In this document: positions 1-7,581 of the stretch, piece after piece
Numbering within the stretch: position 1 is the stretch's first letter
Layout: each line of letters opens with the position of its first letter
Notes under the pieces: model-generated
Database searches by the model: none
What the model was told of the DNA's origin: nothing
What the model saw: the letters and a program-made list of their open reading frames with translations, nothing else
Source of the DNA: Chara braunii
Lineage: Eukaryota; Streptophyta; Charophyceae; Charales; Characeae
Length of the DNA: 33,335 bases
Reading direction: 5' to 3'
Assembly (NCBI GenBank): GCA_003427395.1
Contig: BFEA01000226.1
Span: 810,595-843,929 of the forward strand
Made by a program: the position numbers and the translations under genes

Positions 1-64
<64 letters not shown>
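1..64. repeat. CT dinucleotide microsatellite
   Basis: Uninterrupted CT repeat at the window edge. The same microsatellite stands at the equivalent place in the second copy (about 10323-10430), so it is part of the repeated LTR-like unit and not an independent locus. Confidence 0.95.
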
Positions 65-68
<4 letters not shown>

Positions 69-1232
69 CCCCACCTTCGTCGGAGTCGAACTCGCCGAAG
101 CCGCTGACCACTGGTCCGTCGGCTGCTCGTTCACTCTCTTTCTCTGTTTCCCGGACTCTATCATGCCTCAGCTAGTCGTAGTCGAGCTCGATCAGCCGCT
201 CATTCGTCGTTCCCTCTCTCTCTCCCTTTCTCCCTCTCTTCCTCTGCCCCTGCTATGCCGCCTTCATCAGTTTTCGCGGACGGGGCAGTTCTTGTTGCTG
301 ATCAATTGGCCGCTTGTCCCTTCTCTCTCTCTCCCTCTCTCACTCTCCCTCTCCTTTTATTCGGTTGACGACCTCTCCCGGTCCGGAGCCCCTCTCCCTC
401 CGAGGTCCGCGACCTCTTCCTCTCGATCCGACGTTAACGCCCGGCCCCGAGTCTCCGGGCATGGCCGTCTCCTCACAAGCTCCCTCCAGTCCCCTTCACC
501 GAGCGTTGCACACGCCCAGCCTATTCTTTCCTCCCTTCCCCCTTTGCGTAGCTTGCGGTCTGGGTTCCGGGGGCCTCTCCGCTCTGAACTCCGACACCCT
601 TTTTGGGGAGCCGCCTCTGAGCACCCCTCTTTACGAGCGTGGACGCCCCTTCGATATACTCTCCCCGCGCTCTCTTCCCCCGTATGCCCGCTCATTCGCC
701 TTGCTCCGCGCTTGCCCTCTCTCCCTCTCTCACTCTCCCTGAGCTCCCCCTTTCCTCTCTCTCTCTCCGGGCCCTTGGGTTCCTGGGTGATCGCTAGCGT
801 GGCGGATGTCGTCAGGCGGTCTCCACGTCGTGAGTGCTCGCTTCGGACTCGTGCGCCTCTCCCTAGCTCGTACGCGTCCCTCCCCTTCTCTCTTCCCCTC
901 TCTTTATACTCCCTGCCCGAACGATGTTGGATGGCCTCCTCCCCGGTCACTTCGTGGCTTTTGGCGGCATGGTCGGAGATTTTGCAAAATTTTTCGCTTT
1001 CCCGCCTGATCGGACGTTCCCGTTCTCAATCCTCCGCTCTCTTTCCCCCTCCAATCCTGCTTGTTGCTTGGTTTGTCGAGGGGATCTACTGATCGCGCTT
1101 CTCCCCGTCCTGCTTTCGAGATTGCTCTCCTCCTCCTCCCGCTCCCAAGATTGGTCTCCGTCCCTCCTGCGGCGTCCTTTTTCCTTGGCCTCGATCAACT
1201 AGGATTCCGAAGTGATTCTGCCGTCGTCTTCA
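1..1232 (-). repeat. Candidate 3' LTR of element A (partial, cut by window edge)
   Basis: Pyrimidine-rich sequence that is collinear with about 10432-11735, with scattered substitutions. The two copies diverge just after a shared CATC: internal protease sequence follows position 1234 here, and unrelated sequence follows 11737 in the other copy. The last CA of the shared block (1231-1232) gives the TG start expected for an LTR read on the minus strand. This copy lacks the extra 123-bp tandem unit of the other one. The open frames of 60-310 residues here are serine/leucine/proline-rich translations of CT-rich DNA on several frames, so I do not call them genes. Confidence 0.6.
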
Positions 1233-1576
1233 TCAACAATGGAATCTTGACACACCATCGATTCGGATCCATTATCCACTAAGGCTCTCATCTTCTTCCC
1301 ATTTACCACGACTTGGATTTGGCCGCTTCCTAGTACATAAAATTTATTGGTCTCCTCTTCCGAGAAGAAATTTGTCGGCATCTCCTCCATGGTAATTCGA
1401 GAGGCTTGCACTTCCTCCTTAGCGGGTCCTTCCCCTGGAACGGTCGGCCCTCCAACTCCCCTGGTTTCCTGTTGGTCCCCCTCCACAACGCGGACCGGGG
1501 GGTCCAGGCGGCAGCCTATCGCTTCCGCGAGGACCGTCGTTCCTTTGAGTGGGTATACTTCGGAGGGCCATGTCAA
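1199..1576 (-). pseudogene. Retropepsin-like aspartic protease, truncated (element A)
   Basis: Minus-strand frame whose C-terminal part carries a hydrophobic strand with an IQVVVNG core, followed by ALVDNGSESMV. This matches the D-[TSN]-G-[AS] active-site signature of retrotransposon aspartic proteases, which cut the Gag-Pol polyprotein as dimers. Only the N-terminal third or so of a normal domain of roughly 100 residues is present, and the flap and the second conserved ILG-type motif are missing. The frame enters the LTR-like repeat at about 1234 and stops at 1199. The upstream part is a Pro/Glu-rich linker, as often seen between gag and protease. The frame opens at TTG, which suggests that it is a continuation of gag after a frameshift and not a separate gene. 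Confidence 0.65.
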
Positions 1577-2000
1577 GGTTTTCCTTCATGTATTCCCAGA
1601 CGTCTACTCCTCCTCCCGTAAAGACCACCTCGACGACCTTCTCAAAATTCGTCGAGTCCTTGGACACCTTCTCAAGGACTTCTTTCCTCTTTTCCTCGGG
1701 TAGGTGTAACATAAACATGACACACCTATCTACTTCGGATAGCATCCCCCTATCCACCAAGGCTTGGGATAGGCGCTTGAACCTTCTAGTGAAGGCCACC
1801 AAGCTCTCTTGTTCCTTGATACCCGGCGTCGCCCTTCGATTGTCGGAATTAAGTCATCGCAAGTGAAGGTCCGCAGAAGGCTATTCTTGAAGGTCTTCCA
1901 CCTTCCATCTATCGGGTAGATTGCCCTAATAGCCTGATCCAGTTTGGGATCATAGTGTTGTATGAAGTGGTCGATCCACTCCTTTTCTGAGAACTTCATA
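1419..2000 (-). pseudogene. Gag capsid-like region, frameshifted (element A)
   Basis: Two overlapping minus-strand frames together resemble a Ty3/gypsy Gag capsid core. The first (1999-1730) has EKEWIDHFIQHYDP followed by a basic/aromatic helix. The second (1802-1419) has a helix pair around FTRRFKRLSQALVDRG and VMFMLHLPEEKRKEVLEKV, the usual Gag pattern in which an F..F.RL helix is followed by a 'LP' helix. Gag forms the virus-like particle of LTR elements. A frameshift lies between about 1800 and 1880. Another lies just upstream at about 2010, where the preceding Arg/Glu-rich frame stops at FFRKA while the next frame continues with an MKFSEKEW start. No CCHC zinc knuckle was found between this region and the protease. 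The family call is by pattern only. Confidence 0.55.
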
Positions 2001-2004
2001 AAAG

Positions 2005-2730
2005 TTATGCCTTCCGAAAGAAGGGGCCTTCCGCCGGCCCGTCTATTACTGGATCATAGGGCTTATACCAAGCGGGGTCTGGTTCCTTCGTCCGAGGTCG
2101 AGCCCCCGGAGGCCCCCAGGGTCCCTCCTCGCAGCGGCCTCTATCATTTGGCTTTTTGTGTTCCCCATGTGCGAGTCCTCGGCCCCTACACCCCCTCAAG
2201 GTGTCTCCGAACCCCCCCACATTTCTTCCTATCGCTTCTTCCGTCATCCATGCAGGGTCTGTTTCTCGCACGGGCCACCTTTGCGGTCCTCTACCAGTTT
2301 CTGTTCGTCGCTCTTCTCCCATTTCTCTCCTTCTTAAGCTCCCCTCTTCATCCCTCCTAGGTGCCCAGCACCCCAACCTTTCACGCGGGAATTCTTGCCC
2401 TTCTCCGGCTCTTTCTTTCGTGTCCTCTTGATCTGCCCAACGGGTCTCGACAAGGAAGCCCTTCGGGGCCTCTGCCGCCCTTTCTTTCACTGACATTCGC
2501 GGCTCCACTTCCCAGTGCAAGCGTTCCTCGGTGCTCGCTCGGTGCCCTGCAGCTCTTTCTCCTAGGGATGTCTCCGGGCTCCTTAAGGCCCTACCCATTG
2601 CTCCCATCCCTTCGGTCACCCCCTCGGTTGCCTTGCTTAACCTTACTCCTACTTCGGTATCTTTCTCAGCTTGCCCCATGCCAGTGGTCTCAGGTGGTTG
2701 GTGGAGCCCGGGCTCCACCTCACTCTCCAT
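2005..2730 (-). CDS. Low-complexity Arg/Glu/Gly/Pro-rich region of element A polyprotein
   Basis: A minus-strand open frame of 241 codons rich in Glu, Arg, Gly and Pro, with no recognisable fold. It begins MESEVEPGLHQPPE and ends at FFRKA, immediately before the gag capsid-like frame. It probably joins that frame after a one-base shift near 2010. Disordered, charged linkers of this kind are common between Gag domains of plant and algal LTR elements. The opposite strand is also open over this stretch, but those translations are leucine/serine/proline-rich and lack any motif. I therefore keep the minus frame, which is collinear with gag and protease. Function is unknown, and it may be only a linker. 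Confidence 0.4.
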   Translation of the reverse strand: MESEVEPGLHQPPETTGMGQAEKDTEVGVRLSKATEGVTEGMGAMGRALRSPETSLGERAAGHRASTEERLHWEVEPRMSVKERAAEAPKGFLVETRWADQEDTKERAGEGQEFPRERLGCWAPRRDEEGSLRRREMGEERRTETGRGPQRWPVRETDPAWMTEEAIGRNVGGFGDTLRGCRGRGLAHGEHKKPNDRGRCEEGPWGPPGARPRTKEPDPAWYKPYDPVIDGPAEGPFFRKA

Positions 2731-2867
2731 GCACCCTATTGCTAACTTCTAGTCGCTCTTCTCGCTAGTGTTACTGTCTCGTTCTTCCGATTCGAGGTCT
2801 CCTCGTGCGCTTTCTCCTTCTTCACTTGACTCTCGATCTTCACTGTCGCTTGCAGATTCCTCGCTAG

Positions 2868-3362
2868 TTATGGTCCACCAAGAGTCTCACACCCGCACTC
2901 TTCGCAAGTTGCTAGCGCGAGATTGGCAACTTCAAGATCGGAAATGCTCCTAATGCCTTCTTGATAACATCGTTTAATCAGTTCTCTATCCACTTCTTCG
3001 ACCTGTCCCCGAAACAAAGGCTTGATAAATTCCCCGACTAACGCCCACCACTCGAAGTCAGTATGTTCCAACGATTCCCAGCATCGGGTGAACAACTCGT
3101 GGCCCTTCTCCTCTCCTAGGGGGAATTTTTCAATTACCTGCCCCCTATTTTGGGCCCTCCTTACTGCTACGTCGTCATGGTAGAGCAGCCGGTAGACCCA
3201 AGCAGGGATTTCCCAGGTCTGGCCGTGAGCCGCACGTGGAATAGCCTCCCGCGGTATTCGACCCAGTCCACCACACGTTCTTCAGCGGGCCTCCCCCTCG
3301 ACCTTCTAAGCCGATCTAGGGCTCTTTTGCCGATGTTCAGGGGGTCTTTTCCTTCCGCCAAC
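2868..3362 (-). pseudogene. Element A polyprotein segment between the mtDNA insert and the charged linker
   Basis: Two minus-strand frames (about 3361-3167 and 3150-2868) read as one protein region after a frame change near 3190. The first part has RGRPAEERVVDWVEYRGRLF. The second has VIEKFPLGEEKGHELFTRCW, then EWWALVGEFIKPLFRGQ, and ends near a CEECGCE cluster. It is predicted mainly helical, and its start may represent a fifth B-type module of the array seen upstream. It lies directly downstream (on the minus strand) of the mitochondrial insert, so that insert interrupts this coding region. The product is not recognised. It could be an N-terminal Gag extension specific to this element family. 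Confidence 0.4.
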
Positions 3363-3392
3363 TCGGTTGCGAAAACCTGTCTATATTAGTGA

Positions 3393-3449
3393 TGGAGTTG
3401 ACATAGGATTTGCAGGTATATAATTGTCAGGATGTCCCAATACGTTAGG
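3393..3449 (-). pseudogene. cob: Cytochrome b fragment, 19 codons
   Basis: The minus-strand frame reads PNVLGHPDNYIPANPMSTP. This is the strongly conserved loop of mitochondrial cytochrome b that precedes the conserved PEWY region. Cytochrome b is the quinol-oxidising core subunit of complex III. The match starts and ends sharply: the residues before and after it do not continue as cytochrome b. At 57 bp the piece is short, but this block is among the most conserved of the protein and it lies beside rpl6 sequence, which supports a mitochondrial origin. Confidence 0.7.
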
Positions 3450-3580
3450 TGTTCGTTGGGCCTTATGGCGACACGATAACAACCATAAGACAGATAGAAT
3501 TCAATTTGATTGAATTGATGATTCACTCACTGAACTGGTGCGCTTTTTTCCGATTTATTCGATTCGAAATATGACATGGT

Positions 3581-3830
3581 TTATTTTTTTTTGCCTTGTT
3601 TCTTGAGTATAATTTCATTTCGATATCGAAGACCCTTCCCTTTATAAACTTCAGGAGGCTTACAACGTTTGATTCTGGCAGCAAATTGTGTGACCTTTTG
3701 TCGGTCGATTCCAGTACAACAAATTAGGGTAGGTTTTAAGCAAAACACACGAACCGAGGGCGGAGCTTGAAGTTTCATATCATGACTAAATCCTAATTTC
3801 AAGATAAGTATGGAGCTCTGTAGCCGAAAG
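3581..3830 (-). pseudogene. rpl6: Mitochondrial ribosomal protein L6 fragment (uL6m)
   Basis: The minus-strand translation has LKLGFSHDM, then PPSVRVFCLKPTLICCTGID, then KVTQFAARIKRCKPPEVYKG, and ends in a Lys-rich KKQGKKK tail with a TAA stop. These are the hallmark blocks of the C-terminal half of bacterial-type L6. The CCTGID, VTQFAA and CKPPEVYKGKG wording is that of land-plant and charophyte mitochondrial copies, not of plastid or cytosolic L6. L6 binds 23S rRNA near the factor-binding site of the large subunit. The N-terminal half is missing. The frame continues upstream only into element A coding sequence, so this is a 3' fragment and not a working gene. Confidence 0.85.
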
Positions 3831-4030
3831 ATTTCGGCCTTTCTCGTGCGAGTACTTGTTTCGAAAACTACCGAAAATCGAACAAGCGTCTCTCGCCCGT
3901 AGATCTCAAAGAACTCCACAACAGTTTCTCCCTCCTCTCGACTCTTGGGGAGGGTCACGCCATACCTACCCCCCGACTTCCAGGCTCGTTCCAAGGTTCC
4001 GACAGGGTTCCCTCTGTCATATCTAATCAT
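3831..4030 (-). pseudogene. Element A module A5, interrupted by mitochondrial DNA
   Basis: Begins MIRYDRGNPVGTLERAW and carries YGVTLPK, a central RETLVRFSVVFETS strand and a terminal AEIF, after which mitochondrial rpl6 sequence takes over. It aligns with the start of the frame at 5438-4827 (MIRR start, GTL, FRVTLPK, FFRLSVSS, GEAKIF), so the two are tandem duplicates of one beta-rich module. The start ATG overlaps the stop of the upstream frame in an ATGA. The product and function are unknown. The abrupt change of homology at AEIF marks the insertion point of the organelle DNA. Confidence 0.5.
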
Positions 4031-4512
4031 TGACAGTTTAATCTTACTTGCGCTAGCCTCTCGGCCGCCTCCGCTAACGAGTCTTCACACCTCTCTTGAG
4101 CGCCCTCGCCTTGGCCGTGTATCGCTTGTTGCAAGGCTTTTTCGTACTCCCTCGTCCTATCCCTGAACCGGGCCTCAACTAGATGCAGCCTAGCTTCGAA
4201 CGGGGTTCCCAACCACCTGGTGTCCTCCTCGAACTTTCTCTCGACCTCTAGCATGGGTTCTCTCCACCTCCTTGAGAACCACACCCCTCTTGCCTTACTA
4301 ACATAAATTGAGAACCTTGCTAATGTAATCCAGGACCTTTTACACAAGGCCAATCGCCGGACTTCAACAAGGAATTCCTTTTTCGCTCGAGCCGCCTGGC
4401 TTTCCCCAAGCCCTAGAGCTAGTTCCACACCTCCTTCTACCTCGACCTCAGGCCCGCCGTCCCGAGTCTCCAACTCCCAAGTTATCAAATTTGAGGTAAA
4501 GCTCGCTCTCAT
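4027..4512 (-). CDS. Element A frame h: helical, Glu/Arg-rich protein of unknown function
   Basis: A 161-codon minus-strand frame starting MRASFTSNLITWELETRDGG. It has an acidic/hydrophobic middle (EVEVEGGVELALGLG) and a long C-terminal amphipathic region (ARFRDRTREYEKALQQAI and later EDSLAEAAERLAQVRL) likely to form a coiled coil. The ATG lies two bases after the TAG of the upstream frame (TAG, GT, ATG). Its own TGA overlaps the next ATG (ATGA). The product is not recognised. It may be an oligomerisation segment of a Gag-like polyprotein or a separate small protein. The tight spacing may be real, or may come from frame decay in an originally continuous polyprotein. Confidence 0.4.
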   Translation of the reverse strand: MRASFTSNLITWELETRDGGPEVEVEGGVELALGLGESQAARAKKEFLVEVRRLALCKRSWITLARFSIYVSKARGVWFSRRWREPMLEVERKFEEDTRWLGTPFEARLHLVEARFRDRTREYEKALQQAIHGQGEGAQERCEDSLAEAAERLAQVRLNCQ

Positions 4513-4514
4513 AC

Positions 4515-4709
4515 CTATCTTTCTCCCGAAAGCAGCTCCTCCTTTAACCCGTTGAATATCTTAACCGTCGCTGTCTCAAGGGATTTGATCCGGTGTAAAG
4601 ATCCCAGCCTGGCTCTTCTTTTCTCTTCCCAGCAGAGAGCCAGAATCCTATACAATTCCGCCCTCACCCTCTCTAGGCCTACTAGTTCTCCTTTGTCAGG
4701 CTCGCTCAT
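4515..4709 (-). CDS. Element A frame g: 64-codon helical segment
   Basis: Starts MSEPDKGELVGLERVRAELY at a true ATG and continues as a basic amphipathic helix through ILALCWEEKRRARLGSLHRI to a TAG. The ATG lies inside the last 14 bases of the preceding frame, and the TAG is two bases before the next ATG. No family is recognised. Its length and charge pattern fit a linker helix between modules of the element A array. Confidence 0.35.
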   Translation of the reverse strand: MSEPDKGELVGLERVRAELYRILALCWEEKRRARLGSLHRIKSLETATVKIFNGLKEELLSGER

Positions 4710-4902
4710 GCCTCAAGTTCCTTCGCCGACATGCAATAGCGACCCAAATGAGATCCGAGGGGTCTAGCCCTTCCAAGCCTGCCTCGCAGATCTCCCCCAA
4801 ATACCTCCACGAGATGGTTGATACTCTCACGTTTGGACCCCAACCTTCGAATGCGTAGCTAAGGACGACCAATAGTCTTGATGCGGATTTCGCAGACACC
4901 AA
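4696..4902 (-). pseudogene. Element A segment f: B-type module remnant
   Basis: A minus-strand frame without an ATG near its start (it opens at TTG) that overlaps the end of the preceding frame by 75 bases. It is therefore best read as the continuation of that protein after a frameshift near 4880. It contains LLVVLSYAFEGWGPNVRV and, further on, GLDPSDLIWVAIACRRRN, which fits the helical type seen in the other B modules (an ALW-LYT-C pattern) but is weak. The TGA at 4698-4696 overlaps the ATG of the next frame. Confidence 0.35.
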
Positions 4903-5438
4903 GACAACAGGGCGTGCAATTCTGACTCGGTAAACCGAAATTGATTCAAGATTGAGACTCTGTGTTCCACCGCTCTTTCGACCGCATCGGAGGGGTAGAC
5001 TCGCTCGAAGATGAAGCGGGGAACTTCCACCGGCTCGCTAATGATAAATAACAGCACCTCTTCCCAACCTGCGTATTTCACTTGATATACTCTTTCGTAC
5101 TCCTGGCCAGGCCTCACCTCCTCGACTATCCTTTCTAGACGACGTCTCACGACTTGCGCGTCTAAGAGAGGGTCTTTCCCCAACTTCAGACTTTGAACTA
5201 CCTCGAGGAGCCCCTCCTTCGAAAGGAAGATCTTCGCTTCCCCGATCACCAAGCCTTTTTCACTACTCACCGATAATCGGAAAAACGCCTTTCCCCGACG
5301 GATTTCAGACACCTCCGTTCGAACGGTTCGTGTTGGAACTTCCGAACTTGCCTTCGGTAGTGTGACGCGAAAGACCTCCCCTGCCTCCTCTATAGGCTCC
5401 TCCGAGGCCCAAAGGGTTCCCGGAATCCGTCGTATCAT
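4827..5438 (-). CDS. Element A frame e: modules A4 and B4
   Basis: 203 codons starting MIRRIPGTLWASEEPIEEAG. Residues about 20-75 form a beta-rich A module (FRVTLPK, then RGKAFFRLSVSSEKG, then GEAKIFL), the best tandem match to the module at 4030-3831. Residues about 85-130 are charged and helical (VVRRRLERIVEEVRPGQEYE). Residues about 140-203 contain PRFIFERVYPSDAVERAVEH and ESELHALLSWCLRNP, a divergent B module. Its ATG overlaps the stop of the preceding frame as TAATG. The product is unknown. Related modules occur only within this element as far as can be seen here. Confidence 0.45.
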   Translation of the reverse strand: MIRRIPGTLWASEEPIEEAGEVFRVTLPKASSEVPTRTVRTEVSEIRRGKAFFRLSVSSEKGLVIGEAKIFLSKEGLLEVVQSLKLGKDPLLDAQVVRRRLERIVEEVRPGQEYERVYQVKYAGWEEVLLFIISEPVEVPRFIFERVYPSDAVERAVEHRVSILNQFRFTESELHALLSWCLRNPHQDYWSSLATHSKVGVQT

Positions 5439-5854
5439 TACCTCGTCCGAGGCTCGTACCCCCTCCAGTTTGTTACTTGTTCTTCCTCGAAGAGACGAGC
5501 GTAGGGGACATCGGCGACGAGCGCCCTTACCCCTTCGAACTCTCTCAACCGCTCCAAAATCCCCACTAATTCTCTCTCTCCAGGTACTCTCGAGTCAACA
5601 CACCGGGTGTAAAGCCATAACAAACCCCAAGTCCGGACCCCAGACCGATGGGCAGTCTGAAGCACCTCTACTACCCTCTCTTCCGAATCTCGCAGGAGCG
5701 TTCGTGCCAAAAAGTTAGGCAGGGTCACATGGAGTACCTTCGAGGCGGGGGGGACCTCTCCCGGTTCGGCGAACGCCACCAGTGTCCACGATTCGAAGGT
5801 CCCTTCCTCGTAGTCCCCAATGACTGAGTCATTTGCCACCTGCCTAGCTGATTC
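5438..5854 (-). CDS. Element A frame d: module B3
   Basis: A minus-strand frame in phase with the upstream frame c but separated from it by a TAA at 5857-5855. There is no ATG at its head (first codons read VANDSVIGDYEEG from GTG), so it may be the continuation of frame c after a nonsense mutation. Residues about 30-110 form the clearest B module: VLHVTLPNFLARTLLRDSEE, then RVVEVLQTAHRSG, then GLLWLYTRCVDSRVPGEREL and GILERLREFEG. This matches KIVRLLERGRS and ALWLLYTHC of the next upstream frame. It ends at a TAA that overlaps the next ATG (TAATG). Function is unknown. Confidence 0.45.
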   Translation of the reverse strand, partial: ESARQVANDSVIGDYEEGTFESWTLVAFAEPGEVPPASKVLHVTLPNFLARTLLRDSEERVVEVLQTAHRSGVRTWGLLWLYTRCVDSRVPGERELVGILERLREFEGVRALVADVPYARLFEEEQVTNWRGYEPRTR

Positions 5855-6172
5855 TTAGTACCCCGTGTGTACCTCCTGGCTGGTGACCAAGCCCTTCCAG
5901 GCCTCGGTCCACGAATCGTCGTCCAGAAAAATTGTCGCGTATATCTCGAGAAATCTGCCGATATGCGGCGGACCACCCCTTCGCACTCCTTCCTGCCACG
6001 TCAATCTACGCGCCCTAACCCATACGTAAGCGCCTTCCTTGATTAATCTTCCCTTCTCAACACTCATCCAGTAAGGCGTCACGCGAGGGTCCCTAGGGAC
6101 CAGGATCTGGCTCCCCTCACTGACCTCTATCATTTCGATGACCTCGTTGTCGCTGAGGGCGAACCTGACCAT
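5855..6172 (-). CDS. Element A frame c: module A3
   Basis: 105 codons starting MVRFALSDNEVIEMIEVSEG at an ATG. The A module reads ILVPRDPRVTPYWMSVEKG, EGAYVWVRARRLTWQEG and YATIFLDDDSW. It parallels module A1 (FSVPLDHRTERYLVERERG, KGVFLWAR, GTVYL) and A2 (SLVSSNGEVPEW, KNFVWIES, AIIFIEP). The DNA around the start (ATGGTCAGG) is shared with the start of module A1 at 7581, a sign of tandem duplication. It ends in TAA; the same frame stays open beyond it as frame d. Confidence 0.45.
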   Translation of the reverse strand: MVRFALSDNEVIEMIEVSEGSQILVPRDPRVTPYWMSVEKGRLIKEGAYVWVRARRLTWQEGVRRGGPPHIGRFLEIYATIFLDDDSWTEAWKGLVTSQEVHTGY

Positions 6173-6234
6173 CTACCACGGCCGTCTGAACACCCACTCG
6201 TAGTAGCTCTTCGGGGAGAGGGTAACATACTTCT

Positions 6235-6834
6235 CTAGAGACCCAAGCCTCCTATAAATCGCCAGAGCTTTGTTCGAGGAGGGGCCCCGTGACAGATACA
6301 GTGGGTGTAAAGTAGCCACAGGGCTCTAAAAGGGAGACCCAAACTCCTCCCTCTTTCTAGGAGCCTCACTATCTTATCCTCGTTTGATCCTAAGAACACA
6401 AAGCGCGGAGTCCTTACGGTCACTGGATAACTTGCCCTTGGAAGCTCACCCTCCCGCACGAATCTTTCCGCTTTTATCGCCACAAAGAAAAATTCCTTCC
6501 GGGTCCTAATTATCCACCTCCTTCTCACTTCTCTCGCTTCTTGGAGCAATAGCTCCAGCCCACCCCCTTGGCCTAAGACCAGGGGTACCACGATCCTCGC
6601 CCAAGCGGCTGGTTCGATGAAGATTATAGCGGTGACTTTAAGGCCTATCCCAGTCGCTTTCTCCCTCACTTCCTCTGACTCTATCCACACAAAATTTTTC
6701 CCCGTAGTGACTTCTCCACCCTCCAATCTCCTCCATTCGGGGACCTCCCCGTTACTCGAGACCAGGCTACAAATCCCTTGCTCGTCTAAAGGGGACCTGA
6801 CAAAACGACCGAGCTCTTCGTCAAAAAAAAACAT
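6235..6834 (-). CDS. Element A frame b: modules A2 and B2
   Basis: 199 codons starting MFFFDEELGRFVRSPLDE at an ATG. The A module spans residues about 22-75 (SLVSSNGEVPEWRRLEGG, KNFVWIES, TAIIFIEP). A middle helical part follows (GGLELLLQEAREVRRRW), with an aromatic-rich strand FFFVAIKAERF. The B module spans residues about 130-199 (SYPVTVRTPRFVFLGSNEDK, then IVRLLERGRSLGLPF, then ALWLLYTHCICHGAPP). This is the most complete A-B unit of the array and the best query for a search. The product is unknown. It is placed in element A because of its strand and collinearity with gag. Confidence 0.5.
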   Translation of the reverse strand: MFFFDEELGRFVRSPLDEQGICSLVSSNGEVPEWRRLEGGEVTTGKNFVWIESEEVREKATGIGLKVTAIIFIEPAAWARIVVPLVLGQGGGLELLLQEAREVRRRWIIRTRKEFFFVAIKAERFVREGELPRASYPVTVRTPRFVFLGSNEDKIVRLLERGRSLGLPFRALWLLYTHCICHGAPPRTKLWRFIGGLGL

Positions 6835-7290
6835 TCATCCTAAAATACTTTTTGACGGATTCCAAACACCCTTTGGTAACAGTAATCCCGCCCGCCTTCA
6901 CTCTCTCTCTGATTCCACGGAGATCCTCTCGCGAATCCGGTCTGCCCTAACCCCGTACGACACAAGGTTATCCACACAATAGGTGAAGTACCAGTGAAGC
7001 AACTAAAAGGACAGACCTCTCTTCCTTTCCCGCCTAATCGTTCTTACAACCTTCTCGTACGCGGCCCCTTCCCCACACACTCTCCGGAAGACGAAGGATG
7101 GGAAGATGGCTTGGACACACCCCGTAGCGCGAGGGTACTCCCCGTCCCGAGCACAAGTTACCCGCAAGCAGATCGACAGATGGTGTCGAAGGGGTACTTC
7201 CTCAAAAATCTGTTTTAGAATAGGCCCTACTCACACCCCCCAATGGTCCGCCCGATACCACCCTAACGCCCAGTGGGTGACGTATTCTAC
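6835..7290 (-). other. Decayed coding stretch with module B1
   Basis: No continuous frame. A minus-strand frame near 7010-6920 reads HWYFTYCVDNLVSYGVRADR and then IRERI. It aligns with the LYTRCVD...GERELVGILERL block of module B3, so a B module once followed module A1 here. Frameshifts and stops break it. Confidence 0.4.
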
Positions 7291-7581
7291 CTAGGCCACT
7301 TGACTTAAGTAGACCGTGCCTTCAGCACGGACCGCGGCCCGTCGGGCCTTTCTCTCGCTCATAGGTCTATTCTTAGTCCACTGATTCCCCTCCCAAATTC
7401 CTACGGCGAACCGTGCCCAGAGAAAAACTCCCTTTTCGAGCTCCACACCTCTCTCACGTTCGACTAAGTACCTCTCTGTACGGTGGTCCAAAGGGACGCT
7501 GAAGCACTCTCTCTCCTTGAGGAGGTCGGCCCTCTCGATTTGGACCCTACCGTCACTAGTTGCCTCTACAATCCTGACCAT
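7291..7581 (-). CDS. Element A frame a: module A1, first recognisable unit
   Basis: 96 codons starting MVRIVEATSDGRVQIERADL. The A module follows: FSVPLDHRTERYLVERERG, LEKGVFLWARFAVGIWEG, and a final GTVYLSQVA. It is the unit nearest the 5' LTR. The start context ATGGTCAGG recurs at the start of frame c. The product is unknown. Nothing recognisable lies between this start and the leader repeats except an acidic frame at 8218-7844. Confidence 0.45.
   Translation of the reverse strand: MVRIVEATSDGRVQIERADLLKERECFSVPLDHRTERYLVERERGVELEKGVFLWARFAVGIWEGNQWTKNRPMSERKARRAAVRAEGTVYLSQVA

Larger units (their letters stand above)
3390..3835 (-). other. Mitochondrial DNA insertion (NUMT), mosaic of rpl6 and cob
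   Basis: An AT-richer block inside GC-rich element A. It carries the C-terminal half of a mitochondrial ribosomal protein L6 and, 130 bp further along the same strand, a 57-bp piece of cytochrome b. The joins with the retroelement are abrupt: a module reading AEIF runs straight into L6 sequence near 3830. Organelle fragments captured during double-strand break repair are a known source of such inserts. The two gene pieces are not expected to be neighbours in an ordinary mitochondrial gene order, so either the source mtDNA was rearranged or two fragments were ligated. An assembly chimera is possible but less likely, because both sides remain element A. Confidence 0.75.

Noticed and set aside
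163-1092. Long Ser/Leu/Pro-rich open frames in the CT-rich repeats (also 10100-11705)
   Set aside because: They occur in several frames on both strands, follow from CT-repeat composition, change between the two copies, and have no domain.
2005-2768. Plus-strand Leu/Ser/Pro-rich frames
   Set aside because: They are antisense to the charged linker of element A and have only low-complexity composition.
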